DNA from: JADLGL01 sp963667605
GTDB lineage: Bacteria > Pseudomonadota > Alphaproteobacteria > Rhizobiales > Kaistiaceae
DNA: 64,000 bases
Direction: 5' to 3'
Assembly: GCA_963667605.2 (NCBI GenBank)
Contig: CAXXUZ010000003.1
Location: forward strand, 1,302,001-1,366,000
A program made the position numbers and the translations under genes. The notes under the pieces were generated by a model that worked only from the letters and a program-made list of their open reading frames with translations, was not told the DNA's origin and did not search any database. This document shows, piece after piece, positions 50,635-59,683 of this stretch. Numbering within the stretch: position 1 is the first letter of the stretch; every line of letters begins with the position of its first letter.

Positions 50635-51054
50635 ATGCTGATCAGGTGGCGGTGGCTTCGCCTGATCGGCTACACCATCTTGCTTTGCAGCGCACTTGTT
50701 CGATCACCCTCTGCCTCGCCACCTTTTGCGGCCGAGATGGAACGCTTGGCTGAGATTCTCGGCTCTCTCCAGTTCTTAACCGAGCTCTGCGAAGACGAGC
50801 CAGCGCCGTGGCGCGACGAGATGGAGGCGCTGATAGCTCTGGCGGAGCCCGACGAGGTTTGGCGCCTCCGTCTCATCGATCGCTTCAATCTCGGCTATTC
50901 CAGCTTCGCCATTGTCTACCGGCTCTGCACTGCTGCCGCTGCTCTTGCGATTACCCACTATCGCGACGAGGAGGCCGACATCGCGGTCGGCATCGCCGCG
51001 CGCTTCGGCGCTGCCGCGGCACCGGTCGCTCTGTCGCTGGAGGCCGACCGCTGA
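50635..51054 (+). CDS. TIGR02301 family exported protein
   Basis: ATG 50635 (MLIRWRWLRLIGYTILLCSA) begins with a signal peptide or anchor. The mature part EMERLAEILGSLQFLTELCE, DEPAPWRDEMEALIALAEPD, DRFNLGYSSFAIVYRLCTAA with two conserved cysteines is the TIGR02301 pattern of alphaproteobacteria. It follows the NUDIX gene closely and is probably co-transcribed. Role unknown. Confidence 0.8.
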   Translation: MLIRWRWLRLIGYTILLCSALVRSPSASPPFAAEMERLAEILGSLQFLTELCEDEPAPWRDEMEALIALAEPDEVWRLRLIDRFNLGYSSFAIVYRLCTAAAALAITHYRDEEADIAVGIAARFGAAAAPVALSLEADR

Positions 51055-51188
51055 GGTAAATGATGCATTGATGCAATAGGTCGTCTTTTTAGTGGTCTGT
51101 TAACCGGGCTTTCACCAATCGCTATCCGTCACCAGCGATTCTGCTAGGTTGGTGCCGTCAGATTCGGCTCGAAAGCAGATGTTGCGCC

Positions 51189-51446
51189 ATGCATGATCAT
51201 GAAGATAGCGATGATGACGTTCCGATTTCGGAGCAGAAGAGGGTCGCTCTGGCATATCTGACACAGGCCTGGGGCGAAGCAGAGGCCGACGGCGTCGATT
51301 CGGATGTTCTGGCTCATACGGCTTTGTTTGCCGCATTGTCCGATTTGGTGTTGACCTATGGCGAGGACGCCGTGGCCGAGTTGGCCGCCGGTTTCGAGAC
51401 TCGTATCCGCAATCGCGAATTCACACTCGGACGGACGATACAGTAA
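51189..51446 (+). CDS. Conserved alphaproteobacterial hypothetical protein
   Basis: 85 residues: MHDHEDSDDDVPISEQKRVA, LAYLTQAWGEAEADGVDSDV, LAHTALFAALSDLVLTYGED, AVAELAAGFETRIRNREFTL. Helical and acidic. The EAxxxGIxxxxLAxAALFAAL...YGEEAVA pattern is a widespread small family in Hyphomicrobiales without assigned function. Convergent with pyrC. Confidence 0.7.
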   Translation: MHDHEDSDDDVPISEQKRVALAYLTQAWGEAEADGVDSDVLAHTALFAALSDLVLTYGEDAVAELAAGFETRIRNREFTLGRTIQ

Positions 51447-51455
51447 CGCCGGCCG

Positions 51456-52787
51456 CTATTTGCCCGGTCGAACCCCGGCGAACCTGATCGGCCGGCCATT
51501 GTTCGCCGTCACCAGCTCGCCTTCCCACATCACACGCTGCCCGCGGATGATTGTGCCGACTGGCCATCCGACGACCTCGCGCCCATCATAGGGCGTCCAG
51601 CCCGATTTGGAAGCGATCCACTCATTGCGGATTGTCTGGCGGCGAGAGAGGTCGATGATGGTAAGGTCGGCATCATAGCCAACCGCGGTCCGTCCCTTGG
51701 TAAGGATCCCGAACAGGCGAGCTGGACCGGCGGAGGTCATGTCGACCAGACGTTCAAGGCTTAGCCGACCGGCGGCGACATGATCGAGCATGATCGGCAC
51801 CAAGGTCTGGACGCCGGTCATCCCGGACGGAGAGGCTGGATAGGGATTCGCCTTTTCCTCCAGCGTGTGGGGGGCGTGATCAGAGCCGAGAATGTCAGCG
51901 ATCCCGTCTGAAAGACCGGACCACAGGCGCTTTCGGTGGCGCACCGCCCGCACCGGCGGATTCATCTGAATTAGAGTCCCCTGCCGCGGATAATCCTCGG
52001 CCGTCAAAGTCAAATGATGCGGCGTTAGCTCGACCGAGGCTACGTCCTTGTGATGGGCGAGGAAGTCGATCTCTTCTGAGGTCGATACGTGAAGCACATG
52101 GATTTGGGCGCCGGTTCGCCTCGCAATCGCGACCAAGCGCTGAGTTGATATCAAGGCGGTGGTCGCATCGCGCCAAACCGGGTGCGAGGCCGGGTCGCCC
52201 TCGACCTGTCGTCCAAGCCTCTCGCGCAGCCGCGGCTCATCCTCGGAGTGAAACGCGGCGCGGCGCGAAATGCGGGACAAGATCGCGGCAACGCTGTCGT
52301 CATCTTCGACCAGGAGATCGCCGGTCGAGGAGCCCATGAACACTTTGACTCCGGCAACGGCCGGCAATCGCTCCAATTCCGGAAGGTCATCGATATTCTC
52401 GTGGGTGCCGCCAATCCAGAATGCAAAGTCACAATGCATCCTGCCCTCGGCGCGGCGGACCTTGTCGGCCACAGCATCGGCCGAGATCGTTGGCGGGCGG
52501 GTATTTGGCATTTCGAACACCGCAGTGACGCCACCCATGACGGCCGCGCGGGAGCCGGATTCGAGATCTTCCTTGTGCTCCAGACCTGGCTCACGGAAAT
52601 GCACCTGTGTGTCGATCACGCCTGGCAGAATATGGAGGCCGGTGCAGTCGATGCGTTCGCCGGCATCGCCCGCGATAGCACCGATTGCAGCGATGCGGCC
52701 ATTGCGGATGCCGATATCTCTACCGCCGACGCCATCCTGGTTGACGACGGTGCCGCCGCTTAGAACTAAATCGAAAAGTTCGGGCAC
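51456..52787 (-). CDS. pyrC: Dihydroorotase
   Basis: The start is put at GTG 52787 (MPELFDLVLSGGTVVNQDGV) after GGGGGAT; longer in-frame readings cross the divergent ygfZ promoter. The 443-residue product carries the metal-binding VIDTQVHFREPGLEHKEDLE, SGSRAAVMGGVTAVFEMPNT, later HVLHVSTSEEIDFLAHHKDV, HHLTLTAEDY and the catalytic Asp in ILGSDHAPHTLEEKANPYPA. It closes carbamoyl aspartate to dihydroorotate in pyrimidine synthesis. Class I (PyrC/DHOase type used in many alphaproteobacteria). Intact, divergent from ygfZ with 91 bp between starts. Confidence 0.92.
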   Translation of the reverse strand: MPELFDLVLSGGTVVNQDGVGGRDIGIRNGRIAAIGAIAGDAGERIDCTGLHILPGVIDTQVHFREPGLEHKEDLESGSRAAVMGGVTAVFEMPNTRPPTISADAVADKVRRAEGRMHCDFAFWIGGTHENIDDLPELERLPAVAGVKVFMGSSTGDLLVEDDDSVAAILSRISRRAAFHSEDEPRLRERLGRQVEGDPASHPVWRDATTALISTQRLVAIARRTGAQIHVLHVSTSEEIDFLAHHKDVASVELTPHHLTLTAEDYPRQGTLIQMNPPVRAVRHRKRLWSGLSDGIADILGSDHAPHTLEEKANPYPASPSGMTGVQTLVPIMLDHVAAGRLSLERLVDMTSAGPARLFGILTKGRTAVGYDADLTIIDLSRRQTIRNEWIASKSGWTPYDGREVVGWPVGTIIRGQRVMWEGELVTANNGRPIRFAGVRPGK

Positions 52788-52878
52788 CAAATCCCCCGTC
52801 AGGCGACCTTGCGGCCCCTTTGAGTCCGGCTTAATTAACGCAGCAAGAGGACGCAAGCGAGGTAGGGCCGAAGCGCCG

Positions 52879-53760
52879 ATGAACAATGCAAGCTGGACGC
52901 GGCTGCCGGAGCGCGGTGTCGTCGCAATCCGCGGTCCCGATGCTGGCCGATTTCTGCAGAACCTCGTCACCAATGACATGGACAATGTGCAGCCGGGCGC
53001 GGCCAGCTACGGCGCCTTGCTGACACCGCAAGGCAAGGTGCTGTTCGACTTCATCGTCTTTGCCGATGATGATGGTTTTCTGTTTGACCTGCCGCGCGAG
53101 CAGGCGGGCGATTTCGCCAAGCGGCTCACTTTTTACCGGCTTCGAGCAGCGGTCGAGATCGCCGATTTGTTGTCGGAGCGGCAGATTGTCGTGTGGTGGG
53201 GGGGCGATCTCCATGAGATGGCAAACGCCAATTCCACACCCGATCCGAGATTGCCTGAAATGGGCTTTCGTGCGGTGTTAACGCCGGGTGCCGATATGAC
53301 GGGGCTGGGGACCGAAGTCGATCCGACTCGATATGAAATGCATAGGATTTCGCTAGGCATGCCCGAAGCCGGCGCTGATTTCGCCTTTGGCGACATCTTC
53401 CCCCATGACGTTGATATCGACCAGCTCGGCGGCGTCGATTTCGCCAAAGGCTGCTTTATCGGCCAGGAGGTGGTTTCGCGCATGGAGCATCGCGGTACTG
53501 CCCGCAAGCGGATCGTCCAGATACGGGGGCAGGCAGAGCTGGAAACAGGAGCCAACGTCACCGCCGACGGAGAAATTCTTGGCTCGGTTGGATCGGTCGA
53601 CGGTACAAATGGACTGGCGCTGTTGAGACTCGATCGGACCGCTCAGGCGATCGGCGAGGGTAAAACGATCACCGTGGTCGGCCGACCTGTGGATCTATCG
53701 ATTCCGCAATGGGCGCGGTTTGATTGGCCGGATCGCGCAAACAAGTCCCAGCCCTCATGA
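52879..53760 (+). CDS. ygfZ: Folate-binding iron-sulfur maintenance protein YgfZ
   Basis: 293 residues: MNNASWTRLPERGVVAIRGP, DAGRFLQNLVTNDMDNVQPG, LTPQGKVLFDFIVFADDDGF and the signature KGCFIGQEVVSRMEHRGTAR (K-G-C-Y/F-x-G-Q-E), whose Cys is functionally important. YgfZ uses tetrahydrofolate in repair or assembly of certain Fe-S proteins. The stop overlaps the next start (ATGA). First gene of ygfZ-HD-PTP-nadQ. Confidence 0.92.
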   Translation: MNNASWTRLPERGVVAIRGPDAGRFLQNLVTNDMDNVQPGAASYGALLTPQGKVLFDFIVFADDDGFLFDLPREQAGDFAKRLTFYRLRAAVEIADLLSERQIVVWWGGDLHEMANANSTPDPRLPEMGFRAVLTPGADMTGLGTEVDPTRYEMHRISLGMPEAGADFAFGDIFPHDVDIDQLGGVDFAKGCFIGQEVVSRMEHRGTARKRIVQIRGQAELETGANVTADGEILGSVGSVDGTNGLALLRLDRTAQAIGEGKTITVVGRPVDLSIPQWARFDWPDRANKSQPS

Positions 53761-54386
53761 GTCGGACTGGATCGGAGCCTCGACCGACGCCTATCGGGGA
53801 GCCGGAACCGCGCGCCTGGCAGCGCATGCTTTCGGGTCGGCGACTTGACCTTCTCGATCCATCACCGCTCGATGTCGAAATCGAGGACATCGCGCACGGT
53901 CTCGCGCGCGTCGCCCGCTGGAACGGCCAGACCGTCGGCGACCACCCCTTCTCGGTGGCCCAACATTCGATCGCGGTAGTGGCCATCACCACGGCTCTTT
54001 CTCCGCAAATCGGCTCCGTCGGCCAGCTAGCTGCGCTGCTCCATGACGCGCCCGAATATGTGATCGGCGACATGATCTCACCGTTCAAGGCGGTGATTAG
54101 CGTCGAATATCTTGAGGTCGAAAGACGGCTGGCGCGAGCAATCCATCGTAGATTCGGGCTGCCCGATATACTCCCGGATTCATCCGCCGTAACGATCAAG
54201 GTAGCTGATCGGATTGCCGCCTTCCATGAGGCGACCAAGCTTGCTGGATTCGACCATACGGAAGCGCGAAGGCTTTTCGGTCAGCCGCGGATCAGCGCCG
54301 AGCGCCTCGATCTCGAACCGTGGCCAACGGCGGAGGCCGAAGAACGATTCCGAGCGCAGTTCAATGTGTTCTCCGCTCTACTGTAG
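53757..54386 (+). CDS. HD-domain phosphohydrolase (YfbR-like)
   Basis: ATG 53757 overlaps the ygfZ stop. 209 residues: RAWQRMLSGRRLDLLDPSPL, EDIAHGLARVARWNGQTVGD, HPFSVAQHSIAVVAI (first His), LAALLHDAPEYVIGDMISPF (HD dyad), ADRIAAFHEATKL (final Asp). The motif set H...HD...D matches HD hydrolases acting on nucleotides such as deoxynucleoside 5'-monophosphates. Substrate not proven. Same operon position is kept in related genomes. Confidence 0.88.
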   Translation: MSRTGSEPRPTPIGEPEPRAWQRMLSGRRLDLLDPSPLDVEIEDIAHGLARVARWNGQTVGDHPFSVAQHSIAVVAITTALSPQIGSVGQLAALLHDAPEYVIGDMISPFKAVISVEYLEVERRLARAIHRRFGLPDILPDSSAVTIKVADRIAAFHEATKLAGFDHTEARRLFGQPRISAERLDLEPWPTAEAEERFRAQFNVFSALL

Positions 54387-54428
54387 AGCCAGCCGGGGTA
54401 AACGCTCCGAAACTGCCGAGTAGACCGT

Positions 54429-54950
54429 ATGCCGCGTATTCATGTGTGCTCCCTGTCGCGAATGTCGGCGACCGTGGCGGCCGCCGGCGCCAGCCACCTT
54501 GTGACACTGATCAACAGCGGCACCCCGGTCGAGCGACCGGGCTCGATTCCAGCCGAGCGGCACCTCATGCTGGGCGTCAGCGACATCGTTGCGCCGATCG
54601 AGGGTTTGGTCCCACCGACCGAGCATCACATCAGAGACTTAGTCGCCTTTGTCGACGCCTGGGATCAGGCGCAGCCGCTGGTGATCCATTGCTTTGCCGG
54701 GATAAGCCGCTCGACGGCCGCGGCCTATATTACTCTTTGCCAGCTTGCGCCGGATCAGTACGAGGCGGATATCGCCGCTCGGCTGCGGCAAGCTTCGCCG
54801 GCCGCATCGCCGAACCCACGCTTGGTTGAGCTTGCCGACCGCCAGCTCGGCCGCGATGGGCGGATGATCGACGCGGTCGCGACAATCGGGATCGGCGTTG
54901 GCGCCTTCGAAGGTGAACCTTTCTGGCTGCCGATCCGCGATCGGCGATGA
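54429..54950 (+). CDS. Tyrosine-phosphatase-like protein
   Basis: 173 residues with the P-loop HCFAGISRSTAAAYITLC (HCx5R[S/T]), preceded by PLVIHCFAG and an acid-loop candidate LMLGVSDIVAPIEG. This compact DSP/PTP family is common next to HD-domain and NadQ genes in alphaproteobacteria. It dephosphorylates a protein or small-molecule phosphate; the target is unknown. Its stop overlaps the nadQ start (ATGA). Confidence 0.88.
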   Translation: MPRIHVCSLSRMSATVAAAGASHLVTLINSGTPVERPGSIPAERHLMLGVSDIVAPIEGLVPPTEHHIRDLVAFVDAWDQAQPLVIHCFAGISRSTAAAYITLCQLAPDQYEADIAARLRQASPAASPNPRLVELADRQLGRDGRMIDAVATIGIGVGAFEGEPFWLPIRDRR

Positions 54951-55930
54951 TCGGTTCCGACCGCACGGAAATCGAGATCGGTCTCAACGCCATCATCGTT
55001 GCGGTCGAAAACGAAACGCCTCTAACCTTGGTGGCGAGAGCCTCTGGCGAAGGCAGCGAGCCAGACTCCCTTCCCTTCGGTCCGTTCGATCCGATCCGCC
55101 ACCGGACGTTCGAGACCGGGCTCCGCAGTTGGGTGAAGGAGCAGACAGCACTCAGCCTTGGCTATGTTGAGCAGCTGTACACTTTCGGCGACCGCGGCCG
55201 GCATGCGAGACTTGGCGATCGCGGCCACGCGGTATCGGTCGGCTATCTCGCTCTGACTCGCCGCCACTATGGGGCAGATAAATTATTGGCCGAGACCGGG
55301 GCGCGTTGGCGACCTTGGTACAACTATTTCCCCTGGGAAGATTGGCGGTCCGGCCGTCCTTCTATGCTGGATGCAATTATGTTGCCGAGATTGCTGGCCT
55401 GGGTAAAAGCCGATCCGGCCGGCGCGCCTCCGGGCCGAGCTCTCGGCCGACAGGACCGCCTTCGCCAGGCCTTCGGCGACAACGAAATCGATTGGGACGA
55501 AGAGCGTGTGCTCGATCGCTACGAGCTTCTCTACGAAGCCGGCCTGCTAGCCGAGGCTTGGCGCGACGGCCGCACATCCGCCGGGGAGACCCTGCCGGCC
55601 CTCGGCCTGGCGATGGTTCATGACCACCGCCGTATCCTCGCCACCGCAATCTCGCGGCTACGGTCCAAACTGAAATACCGGCCGGTGGTTTTCGAACTCA
55701 TGGCACCGGAATTCACTTTGACCGAATTGCAGCGAACCGTGGAAGCGATAGCCGGCCGTCATCTCCACAAGCAGAATTTCCGCCGGCTGGTCGAAACCGC
55801 ACGACTGGTCGAACCAACCGGAGGCACCAACACCAGCACGGGCGGCAGGCCGGCGGCCTGGTTCCGATTCCGGCGTGAAGTCTTGCAGGAGCGGCCTGGC
55901 GCCGGCCTTCGCTTCGGGCGGCGTGGCTGA
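54947..55930 (+). CDS. nadQ: NadQ-type (NUDIX domain + winged helix) NAD-biosynthesis regulator
   Basis: The 327-residue product has an N-terminal NUDIX-like fold without the catalytic box (IEIGLNAIIVAVENETPLTL, RHARLGDRGHAVSVGYLALT, WRPWYNYFPWEDWRSGRPSM), and a C-terminal winged helix (YRPVVFELMAPEFTLTELQR, TVEAIAGRHLHKQNFRRLVE, TARLVEPTG). This is the COG4111 architecture called NadQ, a repressor of NAD synthesis genes in Hyphomicrobiales. nadABC lies 1.2-5.8 kb downstream on the other strand and has a palindrome before nadA. Intact; last gene of its operon. Confidence 0.82.
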   Translation: MIGSDRTEIEIGLNAIIVAVENETPLTLVARASGEGSEPDSLPFGPFDPIRHRTFETGLRSWVKEQTALSLGYVEQLYTFGDRGRHARLGDRGHAVSVGYLALTRRHYGADKLLAETGARWRPWYNYFPWEDWRSGRPSMLDAIMLPRLLAWVKADPAGAPPGRALGRQDRLRQAFGDNEIDWDEERVLDRYELLYEAGLLAEAWRDGRTSAGETLPALGLAMVHDHRRILATAISRLRSKLKYRPVVFELMAPEFTLTELQRTVEAIAGRHLHKQNFRRLVETARLVEPTGGTNTSTGGRPAAWFRFRREVLQERPGAGLRFGRRG

Positions 55931-56133
55931 GCACACCGTCGGCTCCGATACGATTGGCGGCGATGCCCGCGGACAACCTAAATCAACGCCACTGACCGCC
56001 GTAGTCAAGCCGCAAAGATACCGTCCGGTGCCGGATAGGTGTTAACCGGTCTTCAAGGTTAATCGACTCAATTTGATCGAGCGGGGCCAGCTTACCGGAT
56101 CCTGGCGTGTGTTGAGTGAGCGTGGAGTAAGCG

Positions 56134-57140
56134 TTGCCACCGAGAGGAGTGCGGCCTCGGGGCCTACGAGAGTTGACTTTTCTTGCCCGAACGGCGTCAG
56201 CGCTCGGGTTCTTCTTGCTATCAACGACGCCACTCGCCATCCAAAGCCAACTGGCCGCCAACGCCGAGACCGGACCGGCGATCGATCCAATCCAGACCGC
56301 CGCCCTGGCCGTTGAGATCGTGCCCGAGAGCGTCAGCCGCGACGCCAACGCCGATTTGCCGATGGTGGAAGCATATCGGGCCGCCCCAGCCGTTGTTCCC
56401 GCCGATCTCGGCGCGTTCCTCCTCGCCATCGGCAATCGGCCAAGACCGGCCGCCCACAGCTCTCCGGCCAACAGTATGATGGCCGCAGCATTGGCCGTTC
56501 GGCCTCACACAATTGGCTCCCGACCCGCACCTGCCGAGGATCCACCGGCGTCAGCGTTCGACCCGAACGCGCCGATCGCCTATGCCGATCCGGCCCGAAT
56601 CGAGGATTTCGAACGCCGTTCCGCGCCTTGATCGACGCACCCGCCAAGCCGGAGATGGACATCCATCAGCCTGACCCCGCTGCGGACCATGATTGGGTGA
56701 CTAATCCCATCCCGCGCCGCGCCAAATCGGTGGCGGAGAAGCGATGCCTTGCCGAGGCGATCTATTTCGAAACGCGCAGCGAGCCGATCCGAGGACAGCT
56801 TGCCGTGGCCCAAGTGGTGGTCAATCGGCTAAAGAACCCGGCTTATCCCGGAACCATCTATGGCGTGGTCTATCAAAACCGGCAGTATCGAAACGCCTGC
56901 CAGTTCTCGTTCGCCTGCGACGGCGTTCGCGATGTGATCCGCGATCATCCGGCATGGGAAACGGCCCAGGAACTCGCTCGCGCCGTCCTCGATGGCGAAG
57001 CGATCTGGTTGGAAGAGATCGGTTCGGCGACCCATTATCATGCCAATTATGTGTAACCAAGTTGGGCGAGGCAGATGCAGCTTATGGCGCAGATCGGGGT
57101 CCACATCTTCTACCGCACCTATGGCGGCGGATGGATTTGA
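56134..57140 (+). pseudogene. SleB-type cell wall hydrolase, frameshift plus nonsense
   Basis: The 5' frame (TTG 56134 to 56631) has a membrane segment (TASALGFFLLSTTPLAIQSQ) and a linker. A missing base near 56615 turns DFERRFRALIDAPAKP into DFERRSAP*. The hydrolase_2 domain is open in the new frame: CLAEAIYFETRSEPIRGQLA, VAQVVVNRLKNPAYPGTIYG, CQFSFACDGVRDVIRDHPAW, IGSATHYHANYV, then TAA at 57054-57056. The family's ending PSWARQMQLMAQIGVHIFYR, TYGGGWI follows in the same frame. The catalytic domain alone (56628-57056) remains translatable, so residual activity cannot be excluded. Confidence 0.8.
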
Positions 57141-57146
57141 CGTCGC

Positions 57147-58013
57147 CTAACTTACTGAAGAATTGGCTATAATGTCCAAGGCGACGTCAAGCGACGGCGC
57201 CGACTGAGTGATCCAGCCGGAAGAAATCACGTCGACGCCGGTCTCGGCAATCGCCCGAACATTGCCGATGGTGACGCCTCCTGAAGCCTCGACTATCACG
57301 CGGCCGCCAACAAGATTTACCGCCTCGCTGAGCCGATCAGGCGTCATATTGTCTAGCAGTATGGCATCGGGAGCGACCGTGATCGCCTCTGCCAATTGCT
57401 CAAGGCTGTCGATTTCGATTTCGACTTTGACGAGATGGCCGACCGCTCCTTTGGCCGCCTTGATCGCCGGAGCAACGCCGCCGGCGATGGCAACATGATT
57501 GTCCTTGATCAGGACTGCATCATCCAGGCCAAAGCGGTGGTTTGAACCACCTCCGCAGCGGACCGCGTATTTTTCAAATGCCCTCAGACCGGGCGTGGTC
57601 TTGCGGGTGCAGGTAATCTTAGCGCCGGTACCACGGACGGCGTCAACAAAGGCGGCGGTCACAGAAGCAATACCGGACAGGTGGCCGAGGAAATTGAGCG
57701 CCGTCCGTTCGGCTGTGAGAATCGATTGCGCCAACCCTGTGACATAGGCCAATACGGTGCCAGCCGACACCGTCGCGCCATCCTCGACCAGAGCGTCGAA
57801 AGCGATGGTGGCATCCATTTGCCGAAAGACCTCACGGGCGAGCGGCATGCCGGCGATGACCCCGGGTTGCCGCGCGGTGATCGCCGCTTTGGCCCCAGCA
57901 TTGACCGGAATCGTGGCCGCCGACGTAATGTCACCAGCTCTACCGAGATCTTCCGCCAGCGCGCCGCGAACCGCTTCTTCGATCCGATGGGGCGGCAGAA
58001 TCATCGACGGCAT
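57147..58013 (-). CDS. nadC: Nicotinate-nucleotide pyrophosphorylase (quinolinate phosphoribosyltransferase)
   Basis: 288 residues: MPSMILPPHRIEEAVRGALA, EDLGRAGDITSAATIPVNAG, RTALNFLGHLSGIASVTAAF, CTRKTTPGLRAFEKYAVRCG, GGSNHRFGLDDAVLIKDNHV, VEIEIDSLEQLAEAI, EASGGVTIGNVRAIAETGVD. All QPRT motifs are present, including the T-R-K-T-x-P-G substrate loop. It converts quinolinate and PRPP to nicotinate mononucleotide. Last gene of nadA-nadB-nadC; 12 bases separate it from nadB. Confidence 0.95.
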   Translation of the reverse strand: MPSMILPPHRIEEAVRGALAEDLGRAGDITSAATIPVNAGAKAAITARQPGVIAGMPLAREVFRQMDATIAFDALVEDGATVSAGTVLAYVTGLAQSILTAERTALNFLGHLSGIASVTAAFVDAVRGTGAKITCTRKTTPGLRAFEKYAVRCGGGSNHRFGLDDAVLIKDNHVAIAGGVAPAIKAAKGAVGHLVKVEIEIDSLEQLAEAITVAPDAILLDNMTPDRLSEAVNLVGGRVIVEASGGVTIGNVRAIAETGVDVISSGWITQSAPSLDVALDIIANSSVS

Positions 58014-58025
58014 CGACGGTTCCCC

Positions 58026-59648
58026 TCACCCGACCGCAAGCGCTTCACGCGGGGCTTGGTCGACGACAAGACCGACCAACTCGGCTTCGGCGTCGACAAG
58101 GGTGAGATAGTTACGGCGCGCCAATTCGGCCCTCGGTTCGGGGAAGTCAGAGCGGAAATGAGCGCCACGGCTTTCTTCCCGCCGCAGCGCGGCAACGGCG
58201 ATGAGCTTGGCGGTGATCAGACGATTGCGCATCTGTCGGCTGATCGACTTCGCCTCAATCGCGGAAATCACCTCAAGCGCCCGAATGAGGCCCCGGCGAT
58301 CACGGACGACTCCGACATGATCGGTCATCGTGTGGCGAAGCTCGGCCACATCGCGGGAGTCGTCCGGCTCGCCTGATTCCGAGCTTATGGTGTTGCGGTC
58401 GGTCCAGCCCGATTGCCGTGTCGGCAGCAAACCCTGAATGTCGCTAGCGATCCCGGCGGCGAAGACGACAGCTTCCAGCAGCGAGTTGGATGCGAGCCTA
58501 TTGGCGCCATGGGCACCGGTGCTTGCAGCTTCGCCGCAGGCCCAGAGGCCGTCGACGGTCGAGCGGCCATTGGCGTCCACCAGGATGCCGCCCATGTGGT
58601 AATGCGCCGCCGGCGCCACCGGGATCGGCTGGCGGGCAGGGTCGATGCCCGATTCCAGGCAATAGCGAGTGACGGTCGGGAACTGGCTAGGAAAAGAATC
58701 GCCGAGCGCTTCGCGGGTATCGAGAAATACCGAATGGCCAGCCGCGATGTGGCGATAAATCGCGCGGGAGATGACGTCGCGCGGTGCCAGCTCCGCCAGC
58801 GGATCAACGCCTTCCAGAAGACGAGCGCCGGTGTCGTCCACCAATATAGCGCCCGCGCCGCGGATCGCCTCAGTCGCCAACGGCGCCGGATCGCGGTCGA
58901 CCGCCAGCGCCGTGGGATGGAACTGAACGAATTCAGCATCGGCGATCACGGCGCCGGCCCGGGCCGCCATTGCCAGCCCGTTGCCCTCTGATTCGCTCGG
59001 GTTGGTGGTCACCTGATAGAGATGACCGCTGCCGCCAGTGGCAAGAACCACCGCCCGCGCCGGAAAGAAGATGCGATCGCGACGACCGCGTAACCTCGCG
59101 GTGATTCCGGTGAGATGATTACCCTCTTGGTGAAGTGACTCGCCGACCATACCCTCAAGCAGTCGGATCGACGGCGTTTGCCGCACGGTAGCGATGATCA
59201 CGGCCATGATCTCCGCGCCGGCGCGGTCGCCGCTGACGCGCACCACCCGCGCGGTGGTGTGACCGGCCTCCAGCGACATTTCGAGCTTGCCTTGACGATC
59301 ACGGTCGAAGGCAATGCCATAAGCGAGAAGATCCCTAACCCGGTCCGGCGCCTCTTGGACCATCATCTCGGCGATGCTCTCTTCGACGATCCCCGCTCCG
59401 GCGGCGATGGTGTCGGCGAGATGCGCGGTGACACTGTCGCCAGCGTTGAGCGCGGCTGCGATTCCGGCCTGCGCCCAGGCCGAAGAGGCGCCCTCGCCGA
59501 GCGCGGCGGCGGCAAGCACCGTAACCGGCCGCGGCGCTAGACGCAGGGCGCAGAACAGACCGGCAAGGCCGGCGCCGACGATGATGACATCATCGAGTCC
59601 GGCCCAGGATTGCGGCGGGAACAGGCTGTCGGTCTCGGCTTCAAGCAT
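58026..59648 (-). CDS. nadB: L-aspartate oxidase
   Basis: 540 residues. The N-terminal FAD-binding motif is DDVIIVGAGLAGLFCALRLA; active-site regions include EGASSAWAQAGIAAAL, VLATGGSGHLYQVTTNPSES, FVQFHPTALAVDRDPAPLAT and the C-terminal CGEAASTGAHGANRLASNSL. It oxidises aspartate to iminoaspartate, which NadA uses. It lies 35 bases after nadA and is probably co-regulated by the palindrome before nadA. Confidence 0.95.
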   Translation of the reverse strand: MLEAETDSLFPPQSWAGLDDVIIVGAGLAGLFCALRLAPRPVTVLAAAALGEGASSAWAQAGIAAALNAGDSVTAHLADTIAAGAGIVEESIAEMMVQEAPDRVRDLLAYGIAFDRDRQGKLEMSLEAGHTTARVVRVSGDRAGAEIMAVIIATVRQTPSIRLLEGMVGESLHQEGNHLTGITARLRGRRDRIFFPARAVVLATGGSGHLYQVTTNPSESEGNGLAMAARAGAVIADAEFVQFHPTALAVDRDPAPLATEAIRGAGAILVDDTGARLLEGVDPLAELAPRDVISRAIYRHIAAGHSVFLDTREALGDSFPSQFPTVTRYCLESGIDPARQPIPVAPAAHYHMGGILVDANGRSTVDGLWACGEAASTGAHGANRLASNSLLEAVVFAAGIASDIQGLLPTRQSGWTDRNTISSESGEPDDSRDVAELRHTMTDHVGVVRDRRGLIRALEVISAIEAKSISRQMRNRLITAKLIAVAALRREESRGAHFRSDFPEPRAELARRNYLTLVDAEAELVGLVVDQAPREALAVG

Positions 59649-59683
59649 GGCCTAGTTCCACCTGTTGAATTTTTTTCGGCCGG

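Noticed and set aside
52270..52878. Extended 5' reading of ygfZ antisense to pyrC
   Set aside because: The extra 200 residues are antisense to the dihydroorotase active site region; homology starts at ATG 52879.
57137..57190. Exact 11-bp inverted repeat TTGACGTCGCC / GGCGACGTCAA between sleB and nadC
   Set aside because: A 32-base spacer, no T run, and one arm inside nadC coding sequence; more likely chance than a terminator.
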